Positions 27,703 through 35,373 of a DNA stretch of 64,000 bases are shown here, one piece after another. The position numbers and the translations under genes were made by a program. The stretch spans positions 124,001 through 188,000 of the forward strand of contig CAVXTD010000023.1 of the NCBI GenBank assembly GCA_963764565.1, given 5' to 3'. Within the stretch, counting starts at the first letter, position 1; each line of letters starts with the position of its first letter. Source of the stretch: DATBLE01 sp963764565. Its GTDB lineage: Bacteria; Actinomycetota; Thermoleophilia; Gaiellales; Gaiellaceae. The notes under the pieces are model-generated. The model had not been told where the DNA came from. It worked only from the letters and a program-made list of their open reading frames with translations, and did no database searches.

Positions 27703-28418
27703 CAGAAGACCGCCCTGCCGCCGGAGATGTCGTAGGTCGCGCCGGTCGAGAACGAGAGGTCCTCGCTCGCGAGGAAGGCGATCAGCGCTGCGACCTCGTC
27801 GGCGTGGCCCATGCGGCCGAGCGGGACCCGCTCGACCATGTAGTCGACGTGATGCTGCGAGAGGCCGGCGAGAATCGGGGTCTCGATCACGGCCGGCGCG
27901 ATGCAGTTGACGAGGACACCGCTACCGGCGACGTCCTTGCCGATCGCCTTCGTCATCGCGATCACGGCCGCCTTGCTGGCGGAGTAGGCGGCGGCCATCG
28001 GGTTGCCCTCCTTGCCGGCGATCGAGGCGACGAGCACGATCCGTCCGTAGCCGCGGCTGACCATCCCCGGCAGCACCGCCCGGCACGTGTAGAAGCTGCC
28101 GTTCGCGTTGATCGCGAAGACCCGCTGCCACTCCTCGTCCGTCACGTCGACGGTGCGGAGCGACTCGCCGGGTATGCCCGCGGAGTTGACGAGCACGTCG
28201 ATGCGGCCGAGCTCGGACTCGATCCGCGCAACCGCCGCGTTCACGTCGGCTGACGAGGAGATGTCCCCGGTGACCGACACGTAGCCCTCGACCGGCTCGC
28301 GGTCGAAGACCGCCACCTCGGCCCCGCCGCCGCGCAGGCGCCTGGCTGCCGCCGCGCCGATGCCGCTGGCACCGCCTGTGACGAGCGCGGTCCGTCCCGC
28401 GAAGTCGTAGGTGTTCAT
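27702..28418 (-). CDS. Short-chain dehydrogenase/reductase
   Basis: Classical SDR of 238 residues. The cofactor motif is TGGASGIGAAAA, with Asp after beta-2 (VAVFDREP), implying NAD preference. NSAG, Ser in VASIAG and the catalytic YSASK are present. Relatives include 2-keto-3-deoxy-L-fuconate/rhamnonate dehydrogenases. Together with the FAH and ALDH genes this fits an oxidative diketo-hydrolase-like sugar-acid route, by inference only. It is divergent from the diol dehydratase genes with just 24 bp between start codons. Confidence 0.9.
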   Translation of the reverse strand: MNTYDFAGRTALVTGGASGIGAAAARRLRGGGAEVAVFDREPVEGYVSVTGDISSSADVNAAVARIESELGRIDVLVNSAGIPGESLRTVDVTDEEWQRVFAINANGSFYTCRAVLPGMVSRGYGRIVLVASIAGKEGNPMAAAYSASKAAVIAMTKAIGKDVAGSGVLVNCIAPAVIETPILAGLSQHHVDYMVERVPLGRMGHADEVAALIAFLASEDLSFSTGATYDISGGRAVF

Positions 28419-28426
28419 CAGCCCCT

Positions 28427-28436
28427 ACTCTAAGCT
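28427..28436. promoter_or_regulatory. Symmetrical -10 element serving SDR (-) and diol dehydratase (+) genes
   Basis: ACTCTAAGCT reads TAAGCT on the plus strand, six bases before ATG 28443. On the minus strand it reads TAGAGT, eight bases before ATG 28418. The two hexamers share the central TA. The whole intergenic region is only 24 bp and has no room for a ribosome site on either side. Confidence 0.6.
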
Positions 28437-28442
28437 GCGCTC

Positions 28443-28874
28443 ATGGGTTTCGACCCGGTGTCCGACTATCCGCTCGGGGCGCGTCGGCCCGATCTCGTCA
28501 CCACGCCGTCCGGGCTCGGCCTCGACGACCTGACGCTCGCGGCGGTACGGGCGGGCCGGATCGAACCCGACGACCTTCGCGCGACCCCCGAGACGCTTCG
28601 CCGCCAGTCGGCGGTCGCGCTCGCGGCCGGGCGCACTCAGCTGGCCGACAACCTGGCGCGGGCCGCCGAGCTGGCGACCGTGCCGAGCGAGACGATTCTC
28701 GAGATCTACACCGCCCTTCGCCCACACCGATCGACGGCGGCGGAGCTCGCCGCCTGGGCCGACCGGCTGGAGCACGAGCTCGGGGCACCGCTGTGCGCGG
28801 CATTCGTCCGCGAGGCGCTTGCCGCGCACGCCGAGCGTGGGCTGGTGAACGCGGATGACCGAGCAGCGGTCTGA
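28443..28874 (+). CDS. pduE: Diol/glycerol dehydratase small (gamma) subunit, PduE-like
   Basis: Small subunit of adenosylcobalamin-dependent diol or glycerol dehydratase, which converts 1,2-diols or glycerol to aldehydes. Family motifs are DYPLGARRPDLVTTPSG, RATPETLRRQSAVALAAGR and EIYTALRPHRSTAAELAAWA. It is 143 residues, near the usual 150-170. Unusually it comes first in the operon, before the catalytic subunit, whereas enteric pdu operons run large-medium-small. Its end overlaps the next start by 20 bases. Confidence 0.9.
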   Translation: MGFDPVSDYPLGARRPDLVTTPSGLGLDDLTLAAVRAGRIEPDDLRATPETLRRQSAVALAAGRTQLADNLARAAELATVPSETILEIYTALRPHRSTAAELAAWADRLEHELGAPLCAAFVREALAAHAERGLVNADDRAAV

Positions 28875-30282
28875 GCGCTTCCGCGCCAGAGAGGCGCGGG
28901 AGCTCCGGCGCGAGCTGCTGATCTCGCCGTATCCCGAGCTGGGACTCGTGGCGATGGACGGGCCGAACGACCCCGAGCCGGGGCTCGAGGTCGACGGCGG
29001 GCGCGTCGTCTCGATGGACGGCCGGCCGGCTGAGGAGTTCGACGTGATCGACCGCTTCGTCGCCCAGTACGGCCTCGACCTCGAGGTCGCCGCCGACGCC
29101 GCGAAGCTCACCGACGACGAGATCGCCCGGCGGCTGGTCGACGTGGACGTCCCGCGTGACGAGCTCGTTCGTCTTTCGCGCGGGCTGACCCCGGCGCGGC
29201 TCGCGCGGATCGTCTCGCTCCTCGACCCGGTCGAGCTGATGTTCGCGCTGAAGAAGCTGCGCGCCCGGCGGGCCCCGGCCAACCAGGCGCACGTCACGAA
29301 CCTGAAGGAGAATCCGGCGCTGCTCGCCGCCGACGCGGCCGAGGCCGCCGCGCGCGGCTTTGCCGAGCTGGAGACGACGGTGGGCGTCTCGCGCTACGCG
29401 CCGCTGAACGCGATCGCGATCCTCGTCGGGTCGCAAACCGGCCGGCCGGGCGTGATGACGCAGTGCGCGGTCGAGGAGCGGCGCAACCTCCAGCTCGCGA
29501 TCCAGGGGCTGGTCACCTACGCGGAGACACTGTCGGTGTACGGGACGGAGCCTGTCTTCGTGGACGGCGACGACACGCCGTGGTCGAAGGCGTTCCTCGC
29601 CTCGGCCTACGCGTCGCGCGGCGTCAAGGTTCGGTTCACCTCGGGCGGCGGCTCCGAGGCCCTGATGGGCCACGCGCAGGGCTACTCGATGCTCTACCTC
29701 GAGGCGCGGTGCCTCGCGGCGATCCGCGCCGCCGGCTCGCAGGGCGTGCAGAACGGGTCGATCTCGTGCGTGGCGCTCGTGCTGTCGGTGCCCGGCGGCG
29801 TGCGGGAGATCCTCGCCGAGAACGTGCTCGCCGCCTGGCTCGACCTCGAGGTGGCGTCGGGGAACGACGCGATCGCCTCGCACTCGCCGATCCGCAAGAC
29901 CGCGAAGCTGATGGGGCAGTTCCTGCCCGGCACCGACTTCGTCACCTCGGGGTACTCGTCGATGCCACGCGAGGACAACACGTTCGGCGGCGGCAACTTC
30001 GACGCCGACGACCTCGACGAGTGGCTGACGATGCAGCGCGACTGGCAGGTGGACGCCGGAATCGAGCCGGTCGCCGAAGACGAGCTGCTGCGCGTGCGGG
30101 CGAAGGCGGCGCGCGCGGTCCAGGCCGTGTTCGCCGGGCTCGGGTTTCCGGAGATCACGGACGCGGAGGTGCAGGCGGCGACCGTCGGCTACTCGAGCCG
30201 CGACCTGCCCGACCGCGATCGCGCCGCCGACGTGGCCGCGGCCGACCGTGTGATGGAGGGGCCGTGTCGGCGCTGGACGTGA
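28855..30282 (+). CDS. pduC: Diol/glycerol dehydratase large subunit, PduC-like, C-terminal part in next frame
   Basis: Catalytic TIM-barrel subunit binding B12 and the diol. Clear PduC motifs are AHVTNLKENPALLAADAAE, GSQTGRPGVMTQC, SVYGTEPVFVDGDDTPWSKA, the SMLYLEARC segment and QFLPGTDFVTSGYSS. As written it stops after 475 residues, about 80 short of PduC. The missing C-terminal segment is found immediately downstream in another frame. Aligned to PduC the two parts join without a gap if one G is added to the G-run at 30258-30261. A natural fused large-medium subunit split by a homopolymer error is therefore the best reading. Confidence 0.88.
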   Translation: MTEQRSERFRAREARELRRELLISPYPELGLVAMDGPNDPEPGLEVDGGRVVSMDGRPAEEFDVIDRFVAQYGLDLEVAADAAKLTDDEIARRLVDVDVPRDELVRLSRGLTPARLARIVSLLDPVELMFALKKLRARRAPANQAHVTNLKENPALLAADAAEAAARGFAELETTVGVSRYAPLNAIAILVGSQTGRPGVMTQCAVEERRNLQLAIQGLVTYAETLSVYGTEPVFVDGDDTPWSKAFLASAYASRGVKVRFTSGGGSEALMGHAQGYSMLYLEARCLAAIRAAGSQGVQNGSISCVALVLSVPGGVREILAENVLAAWLDLEVASGNDAIASHSPIRKTAKLMGQFLPGTDFVTSGYSSMPREDNTFGGGNFDADDLDEWLTMQRDWQVDAGIEPVAEDELLRVRAKAARAVQAVFAGLGFPEITDAEVQAATVGYSSRDLPDRDRAADVAAADRVMEGPCRRWT

Positions 30283-31079
30283 TCCGCGAGCTCGACGCGG
30301 CCGGCTACGAGGACGTGGCCGAGGCGGTGCTCGGGATGCAGCGGCAGCGCGTCTCGGCCGACTACCTCCAGACCTCGGCGATCATCGAGCCCGACGGCAC
30401 GGTGCGCTCGGCGGTCAGCGACCCGAACCGCTACGAAGGTCCCGGGACCGGCTACCGCCTGGACGGCGAGCGCTGGGAGCTGCTCCAGCAGCTGCCGTAC
30501 GTGCTCGACCCGCGCGAGCAGGTATCGCAGAACGGAGGGCCGCCGCCGGTTCGGGAAACGCATGTTGCCAATATAGGCGACGATTCGGACGAGGTCGTGA
30601 TCGCGGTCGGGCCGGCCTTCGGCGACACCCTGCGCGAGACGATCAACGGCCTTGCTCACGCAGACGTGCTGCGCGAGGTCGCCGCCGGGGTGCGCGAAGG
30701 CGGGGCAGAGCCCAGGATCGTTCGTGTGCGCCGGAGCTCGGACGTCGCGTTCATCGGCCACGACGGCGCGCGTCTCTCCGGATCGGCGGTCGCGGTCGGG
30801 ATCCAGTCGAAGGGGACAGCGGTGATCCACCGCGCCGACCTCCAGCCGCTCGACAACCTCGAGCTGTTCGGGATGTCGCCGCTCTACACGCTGGAGTCCT
30901 ACCGGGCGATGGGGCGAAACGCGGCCGCCTACGCGCTCGGGCAGGCGGTCGGCCCGGTGCCGACGACGCTCGACAACTTCGCCCGCGCCAAGCTGATCGT
31001 CCGCACGACGCTGCTGCACGCCCAGGAGACAGCGGCGATGGTTGCCGGCGCAGAGCCGGTCGAGCTCGAGCTGGCGTGA
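30264..31079 (+). CDS. pduD: Diol dehydratase: C-terminal segment of large subunit plus medium subunit (PduD-like)
   Basis: The first about 95 residues (LDVIRELDAAGYEDVAEAV, DYLQTSAIIEPDGTVRSAV, GTGYRLDGERWELL) match the C-terminal end of PduC. The rest is the medium subunit, with the Rossmann-like core VVIAVGPAFGDTLRETING, SSDVAFIGHDGARLSGS, GIQSKGTAVIHRADLQPL and a C-terminal TTLLHAQETAAMV. Read as printed, GTG 30264 behind GGAGGGG could start a separate chimera-like protein. Read with one extra G it is the second half of a fused large-medium polypeptide of about 742 residues. No reactivase or microcompartment shell genes follow. Confidence 0.82.
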   Translation: MSALDVIRELDAAGYEDVAEAVLGMQRQRVSADYLQTSAIIEPDGTVRSAVSDPNRYEGPGTGYRLDGERWELLQQLPYVLDPREQVSQNGGPPPVRETHVANIGDDSDEVVIAVGPAFGDTLRETINGLAHADVLREVAAGVREGGAEPRIVRVRRSSDVAFIGHDGARLSGSAVAVGIQSKGTAVIHRADLQPLDNLELFGMSPLYTLESYRAMGRNAAAYALGQAVGPVPTTLDNFARAKLIVRTTLLHAQETAAMVAGAEPVELELA

Positions 31080-31525
31080 GGATCTACCTCGCGGGGCCGC
31101 TCTTCACCCCGTACGAGCGCGGGTTCATCGACGAGTGCGCGGCGCAGCTCCGCGCGACCGGCTTCGACGTCTTCGTGCCGCACGAGCACGAGCTCGCGCT
31201 CGACGGCACCGTCACGGCGGAGCGGATCTTCGCGAAGGACTGGGCGGCGCTCTCGGAGGCGAACGCAGTGCTCGCGATGCTCGACGGCCCGATGATCGAC
31301 GACGGCACCGCCTGCGAGATCGGGATCTTCCACGCGCTGATGCAGAGCGACGCGTCGAAGCGGGGGATCGTCGGCCTCGTCACCGACCTGCGGGCGACGC
31401 GCGACAGCGAACGGGAGGGCGAGGCGCGCGGGCTGAACCTGTTCGTCGTCGGCTGCATCGAGGCGGCCGGGACGATCGTGACGTCGCTCGACGCGGCCCA
31501 GGCCGTGCTCGACGGCTGGCGCTGA
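31076..31525 (+). CDS. Nucleoside 2-deoxyribosyltransferase family protein
   Basis: Protein of 149 residues from GTG 31076, overlapping the dehydratase stop (GTGA). It has the family start RIYLAGPLFTPYERGF, and the catalytic Glu lies in DDGTACEIG. Members exchange bases between deoxynucleosides or hydrolyse modified nucleotides. Coupling to a B12 diol dehydratase operon is curious: adenosylcobalamin enzymes release 5'-deoxyadenosine on inactivation, so salvage of that product is one possible role, offered as inference. Confidence 0.85.
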   Translation: MRIYLAGPLFTPYERGFIDECAAQLRATGFDVFVPHEHELALDGTVTAERIFAKDWAALSEANAVLAMLDGPMIDDGTACEIGIFHALMQSDASKRGIVGLVTDLRATRDSEREGEARGLNLFVVGCIEAAGTIVTSLDAAQAVLDGWR

Positions 31526-31579
31526 CGCGGCCGAAAGAGCGAATTGCCAGCGCGAGCGCGGTCTGCCACGCTCGCGACC

Positions 31580-31883
31580 GTGGCCTGGGAACAGCCGTTC
31601 GACGACGAACTCGGTCGGGATACCATGGATGCGCTGTTCGAGATCAACGCCAAGCTGGCGGACATTCGGGAGCACGTCGCGGTCATTCGCGACCTTCTCG
31701 GGAGACGACGAAGATGGCGAAGAAGAAGATGTGATCCTCGCCCGGATCCGCGCTCTGAACGGCGGGGACGAAGCGTACGAGCGCCACGAGCGCGTTCAGC
31801 GCCAGCTCGCCGAGCTGTCCGCGAAGTTCCAGCGCAGGATGGACGAGGCGAAGCGCGCCCGGGAAGCCGAGCAGGCCTCGTAG
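31580..31883 (+). CDS. Small acidic hypothetical protein, one frameshift
   Basis: Not a recognised family. An N-terminal amphipathic segment (MDALFEINAKLADIREHVAV, from 31625) is followed, one frame later, by an acidic stretch (GDDEDGEEEDVILARIRAL). A charged coiled-coil-like tail (RVQRQLAELSAKFQRRMDEA) ends at 31883. A +1 shift near 31702 joins the two halves. GTG 31580 or ATG 31625 could be the start. Two separate small proteins cannot be excluded. Confidence 0.5.
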
Positions 31884-33403
31884 TCATCGAGCCGCTCGCT
31901 CCTCCTCCAGCTTCCGCAGCTCGACGCGCCTGATCTTCCCGCTGCGCGTCTTCGGCAGCTCGGCGACGAACTCGATCTCCCGCGGGTACTTGTACGGCGC
32001 GGTTACGCGCTTGACGTGCTCCTTCAACTCCGCGGCGAGCGCCTCTCCCGCCTCGTGGCCGGGGCGCAGGACGACGAACGCCTTCACGATCTGGCCCCGG
32101 TCCGGGTCCGGCTTGCCGACGACGGCGCTCTCCGCAACGGCCGCATGCTCGAGCAGTGCGCTCTCGACCTCGAACGGGCCGATCCGGTAGGCGGCCGAGA
32201 GGATCACGTCGTCGGCGCGGCCCGTGAACCAGAGGTAGCCGTCCTCGTCGCGCACCGCGCGGTCGCCGGTGACGTACCACTCGCCGCGGTAGACGGCGGC
32301 CGTCTCCTCCGGCGCGTTCCAGTAGCCGGCGAAGAGCGCCGGTGCGTCGCCGCGCAGTGCGATGTCGCCCTCTTCTCCGGCCGGCGCCTCGTTGCCGTCC
32401 CAGTCGATCACCCGGACGTCGTAGCCCGGCGCGGGGAGCCCCATCGAGCCGGGCCGGATCTCCGCGCCGGGGAAGTTGCCGACGATCAGCGTGTTCTCGG
32501 TCTGGCCGTAGCCGTCGTGGATCGTGCGTCCGAATGCTCCCTCGAACGCGCGGATCACCTCCGGGTTGAGCGGTTCTCCTGCCGAGACCATGTGCCGCAC
32601 GCGCGAGAGGTCGTGGCGCTCGATCCCGTCGAGCTTCGCCATCAGCCGGTACTCGGTCGGCGCCTGGCAGAGGACGTCGATGCTGAGCTCCTCGATCAGG
32701 CGGAACCGCTCGGCCGGGTCGAACGCGCCTTCGTGCAGTACGACCGCCGCGCCGCAGCTCCACGGGCCGAGCAGCACGTTCCAGAGCGACTTCGCCCACC
32801 CTGTGCCTGCCGTGCACCAGACGAGGTCTCCGGGCCGGCAGTCCACCCATCGCGCCGCCTGATCGCGCTTGGCCCAGGTGTAGCGATGGGTGTGCACGAC
32901 TCCCTTCGGGTCCTTGGTCGTGCCGGAGGTGTAGACGATCAGCGCCGGGTCGTCGGCGGCCGTATCGGCAGTCGCGGTGTCGGGCTCGCCGAGGTCGGCC
33001 TCGTCGAGGTAGACGACGTCCGGCGCGTCGTCCATCGCCTCGACCTCGGCGCGGCACGAGCGGGGTCGCGACCAGCAGCTTGGCGCCGGCGTGGCGGCTC
33101 CGGAAGGCCAGATCCTTCGCGCGGAGCATCTCGGAGCACGGGATCGAGACGGCTCCCGTCTTCAGCGCCGCGAGCATCACCGCATGCCAGTCGGGTGTCT
33201 TGCCGAGCAGGACGAGGATCCGGTCGCCGGGCCCGACGCCACGGCGGCGGAGTAACGCTGCCCACCGCGCTGCCTGCTCGGACACCTCGCCGAAGGTCAG
33301 ATCGCGGACGTCGCCCGAGCGGTCGACGAAGCGCAGTGCGAGCTGCTCCGGGTCGGCTCGCTCGACGACGTCGCGGGTGAAATTGAACGGCGGCAGGCGC
33401 CAT
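31884..33403 (-). CDS. AMP-forming acyl-CoA synthetase, one or two frameshifts
   Basis: Adenylate-forming enzyme of the medium-chain acyl-CoA synthetase/acetyl-CoA synthetase type, about 505 residues. The AMP-binding loop is IVYTSGTTKDPKGVVHTH, then DGYGQTENTLIVGNFPG, YVTGDRAVRDEDGYLWFTGR and the C-terminal catalytic Lys in LPKTRSGKIRRVEL. The N-terminal domain (VLLGKTPDWHAVMLAALKTG) lies in another frame, with a shift near 33055. ATG 33403 sits seven bases after a TAGGGT -10 element; joining it to the next frame needs one further indel. Confidence 0.88.
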
Positions 33404-33410
33404 GACTGCG

Positions 33411-33420
33411 ACCCTACAAT
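33411..33420. promoter_or_regulatory. Symmetrical -10 element between acyl-CoA synthetase (-) and tautomerase-like gene (+)
   Basis: ACCCTACAAT reads TACAAT on the plus strand, six bases before GTG 33427. On the minus strand it reads TAGGGT, seven bases before ATG 33403. The shared central TA and the 23-bp gap repeat the arrangement at 28427-28436. Confidence 0.6.
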
Positions 33421-33426
33421 CGCGCG

Positions 33427-33643
33427 GTGCCGGTCGTCCGCATCCGTGCCCTGCCGCAGCCGTCCGCCGACCCGCAGGCTGTCGCCGCCGCAGTTGCATG
33501 CGCGCTTGCAGCCGAGCTGGACGAGGATCCGCGCGGCACGCACCGCGCTCGTCGGTGAGCTCGGCCTCGAGCCCGGCAACGTGTTCGTCACCTTCGAGGA
33601 GGTCGCTCCCGGCCGCCTCTACGACGGCGAGGGGATCCGCTAG
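33427..33643 (+). CDS. Small tautomerase-like protein, one frameshift
   Basis: About 71 residues from GTG 33427: VPVVRIRALPQPSADPQAV at the N-terminus, then after a +1 shift near 33535 ALVGELGLEPGNVFVTFEEV and a short Gly-rich tail. The pattern (Pro after the initiator, one long helix, then a beta strand with VFVTFEEVAPG) resembles the 4-oxalocrotonate tautomerase group, with low certainty. It faces a clear 4-OT gene downstream. Confidence 0.5.
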
Positions 33644-33668
33644 CGCGGCGCCGACCTGCCCGGGCGAC

Positions 33669-33851
33669 TCAGCCGCCCGGCTTGCCTGCCTGGCCCCAGT
33701 GTTTCGCGGGGATTCCCTGCACGACGACCTGGATGTGGTCGGGCGAGGCGCCGCTCGACTCGGCGAGCGCGTCGGTCAGCGCGGCGATGATCTTCGGCAC
33801 CGACTCCTCGGTGACCCGAGTGTCGTAGAGCTTGACGTCGATCCAGGGCAT
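33669..33851 (-). CDS. 4-oxalocrotonate tautomerase family protein
   Basis: A 60-residue protein starting M-P-W-I-D-V, so processing leaves the catalytic N-terminal proline. The helix (VPKIIAALTDALAESSG) and second strand (HIQVVVQGIPAKHWG) fit the 4-OT fold. ATG 33851 has AGGAGG upstream. It is the last gene of the minus-strand cluster that includes a cupin and the molybdenum hydroxylase, which points to aromatic or heteroaromatic ring catabolism. Confidence 0.85.
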   Translation of the reverse strand: MPWIDVKLYDTRVTEESVPKIIAALTDALAESSGASPDHIQVVVQGIPAKHWGQAGKPGG

Positions 33852-33880
33852 GCGTCCTCCTGTGGTTGGTTGGAGCGACT

Positions 33881-34273
33881 CTAGCGCTCCACGTGTTGTG
33901 ACCCGCCGTCCGGGCCGAGCACGAGGTCGCGCTCGCGATCCGGTACGTGGTCGAGCGGCACCGGCGCGAGCGCCTCGATGAACTGGGCGCCGTTCTCGGT
34001 GCGCAACGAATGCTCGACGCCGCGGTTGATCACGGCCCAGTCGCCGGCGCGCATCGTTCGTGTCTCACCGTCGATCGTCACCTCGAGCTCGCCCTCCGTG
34101 ACGACCATGACCTGCTCGGTGTGCTCGTGGGAATGTGCGCCGACGCCGAAGCCGGGGTCGTAGTTGACGCGGCAGACGAGCGCCTGCTCGCCGCCGGCGG
34201 CGTGGATGTTCACGCCGGGGCGGAACTCGAACAGCTCGACGCCGTTCCAGGTTCCGAACGAGCTGCTAGGCAC
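33881..34273 (-). CDS. Cupin-domain protein
   Basis: A 130-residue single-cupin protein from GTG 34273. The first cupin motif carries metal ligands in GAHSHEHTEQVMVVTEGE and the second in INRGVEHSLRTENG. Roles range from dioxygenase to ligand sensor; its place between the Mo-hydroxylase and the tautomerase suggests catabolism of the same substrate. The preceding gene may run into its start. Confidence 0.8.
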   Translation of the reverse strand: MPSSSFGTWNGVELFEFRPGVNIHAAGGEQALVCRVNYDPGFGVGAHSHEHTEQVMVVTEGELEVTIDGETRTMRAGDWAVINRGVEHSLRTENGAQFIEALAPVPLDHVPDRERDLVLGPDGGSQHVER

Positions 34274-35373
34274 CGACGGGGAAACGGAACCGCGACTCGG
34301 GGGAGGCGATGCGTGTTGACGGAGATCTCCTCGTCGTAGATCACCCACTTGCCGTCGCGGCGCGGCCCCTGCTCCTTCTTGTCGAGCGCACGGAGGACGC
34401 GCTCCGGCGTGACCGGCAGCTCGGTCACCCAGACGCCGACGGCGTCGAACACGGCGGCGGCGATCGCCGGCGGCTGCGGGTTGTTGGCCATCTCGCTGAT
34501 CCCCTTGGCCCCGTACGGGCCGTCCGCAGAGGGGTTCTCGATGATGATCGTGTCGATCTTCGGCAGGCCCTGGATTCCCGGCGCGAGGTACGACCCGAAC
34601 TCCGAGCCGCGGTGCTCCGGGCTCGGGTAGTACGGGTAGCACTCCTCCAGCACGCCCAGGCCGAGCCCCATCAGCGCGCCGCCCTGGATCTGCCCCTCGA
34701 CCAGCGTCGGATTGATCGCCCGGCCGACGTCGAAGCACTGCCAGAGGTGCTCGACGCGCACCTCGCCGGTCTCGTCGTCGACCTCGACCTCCGCCGCGCA
34801 GGACGCGTACGAGATCGCCGAGTGAGGCGGGCTGTCCACCTGGCCCGACTCGGGATCGACGATCGCCGCGTAGGGGGTGAGCTGCGCGCCGGTGCCGGTG
34901 AGCAGCTCGCCGTACGTCCAGGTCGCCGCCGCGGCCACGTCGGGAACGCCGATCTTCTTCTGGGGCGAGCCCTTCGCGATCACCTCGCCGTCCACCACCT
35001 CGAGATCCTCGGGCGCGATCTCGAGCTCCTTCGAGGCGATCTCGAGCAGCTTCACCTTGACGTCCGCCGCCGCCTTCAGCACGGCGTTGCCGGCGACGAA
35101 GGTCGCGCGTGAGGCGAACGTGCCGGTGCAGAGCGGCGACGAGTCGGTGTTCGAGTTGTCGTAGGTGATCCACTCGTACGGGACGCCGAGCGTCTCCGCG
35201 ACGATCTGGCTCTGGATCGTCTTCGAGCCGTTGCCGATGTCGGACGTGCCCGAGAAGACGTCCACCCGGCCGTCGGGCTTGATCTTGATCCACGCCTGCG
35301 AGGGGTCGCCGTTCTGGTTCATCCCGGTCGGGTACTCGATCGCCGAGATCCCGCGGCCCGTGTGCTTGGCCAT
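34210..35373 (-). CDS. Molybdenum hydroxylase large subunit, C-terminal half
   Basis: Second half of a xanthine dehydrogenase/CO dehydrogenase-family Mo-binding subunit, encoded as its own gene. ATG 35373 overlaps the N-half stop (ATGA). It contains the cofactor-binding DVFSGTSDIGNGSKTIQSQ (family GQG reads GNG), FASRATFVAGNAV, EGQIQGGALMGLGLGVLEE and the active-site loop YGAKGISEMANNPQPPA with the conserved Glu. Mo enzymes with a large subunit split this way are known, for example nicotinate dehydrogenase of Eubacterium barkeri. The last 60 bases may be misread by an indel, since they run into the cupin gene. Confidence 0.85.
   Translation of the reverse strand: MAKHTGRGISAIEYPTGMNQNGDPSQAWIKIKPDGRVDVFSGTSDIGNGSKTIQSQIVAETLGVPYEWITYDNSNTDSSPLCTGTFASRATFVAGNAVLKAAADVKVKLLEIASKELEIAPEDLEVVDGEVIAKGSPQKKIGVPDVAAAATWTYGELLTGTGAQLTPYAAIVDPESGQVDSPPHSAISYASCAAEVEVDDETGEVRVEHLWQCFDVGRAINPTLVEGQIQGGALMGLGLGVLEECYPYYPSPEHRGSEFGSYLAPGIQGLPKIDTIIIENPSADGPYGAKGISEMANNPQPPAIAAAVFDAVGVWVTELPVTPERVLRALDKKEQGPRRDGKWVIYDEEISVNTHRLPRVAVPFPRRCLAARSEPGTASSCSSSAPA

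Noticed and set aside
28443..31079. A bacterial microcompartment locus around the diol dehydratase
   Set aside because: No shell proteins, encapsulation peptide or CoA-acylating aldehyde dehydrogenase are encoded nearby. The adjacent ALDH is of the ordinary hydrolytic type.
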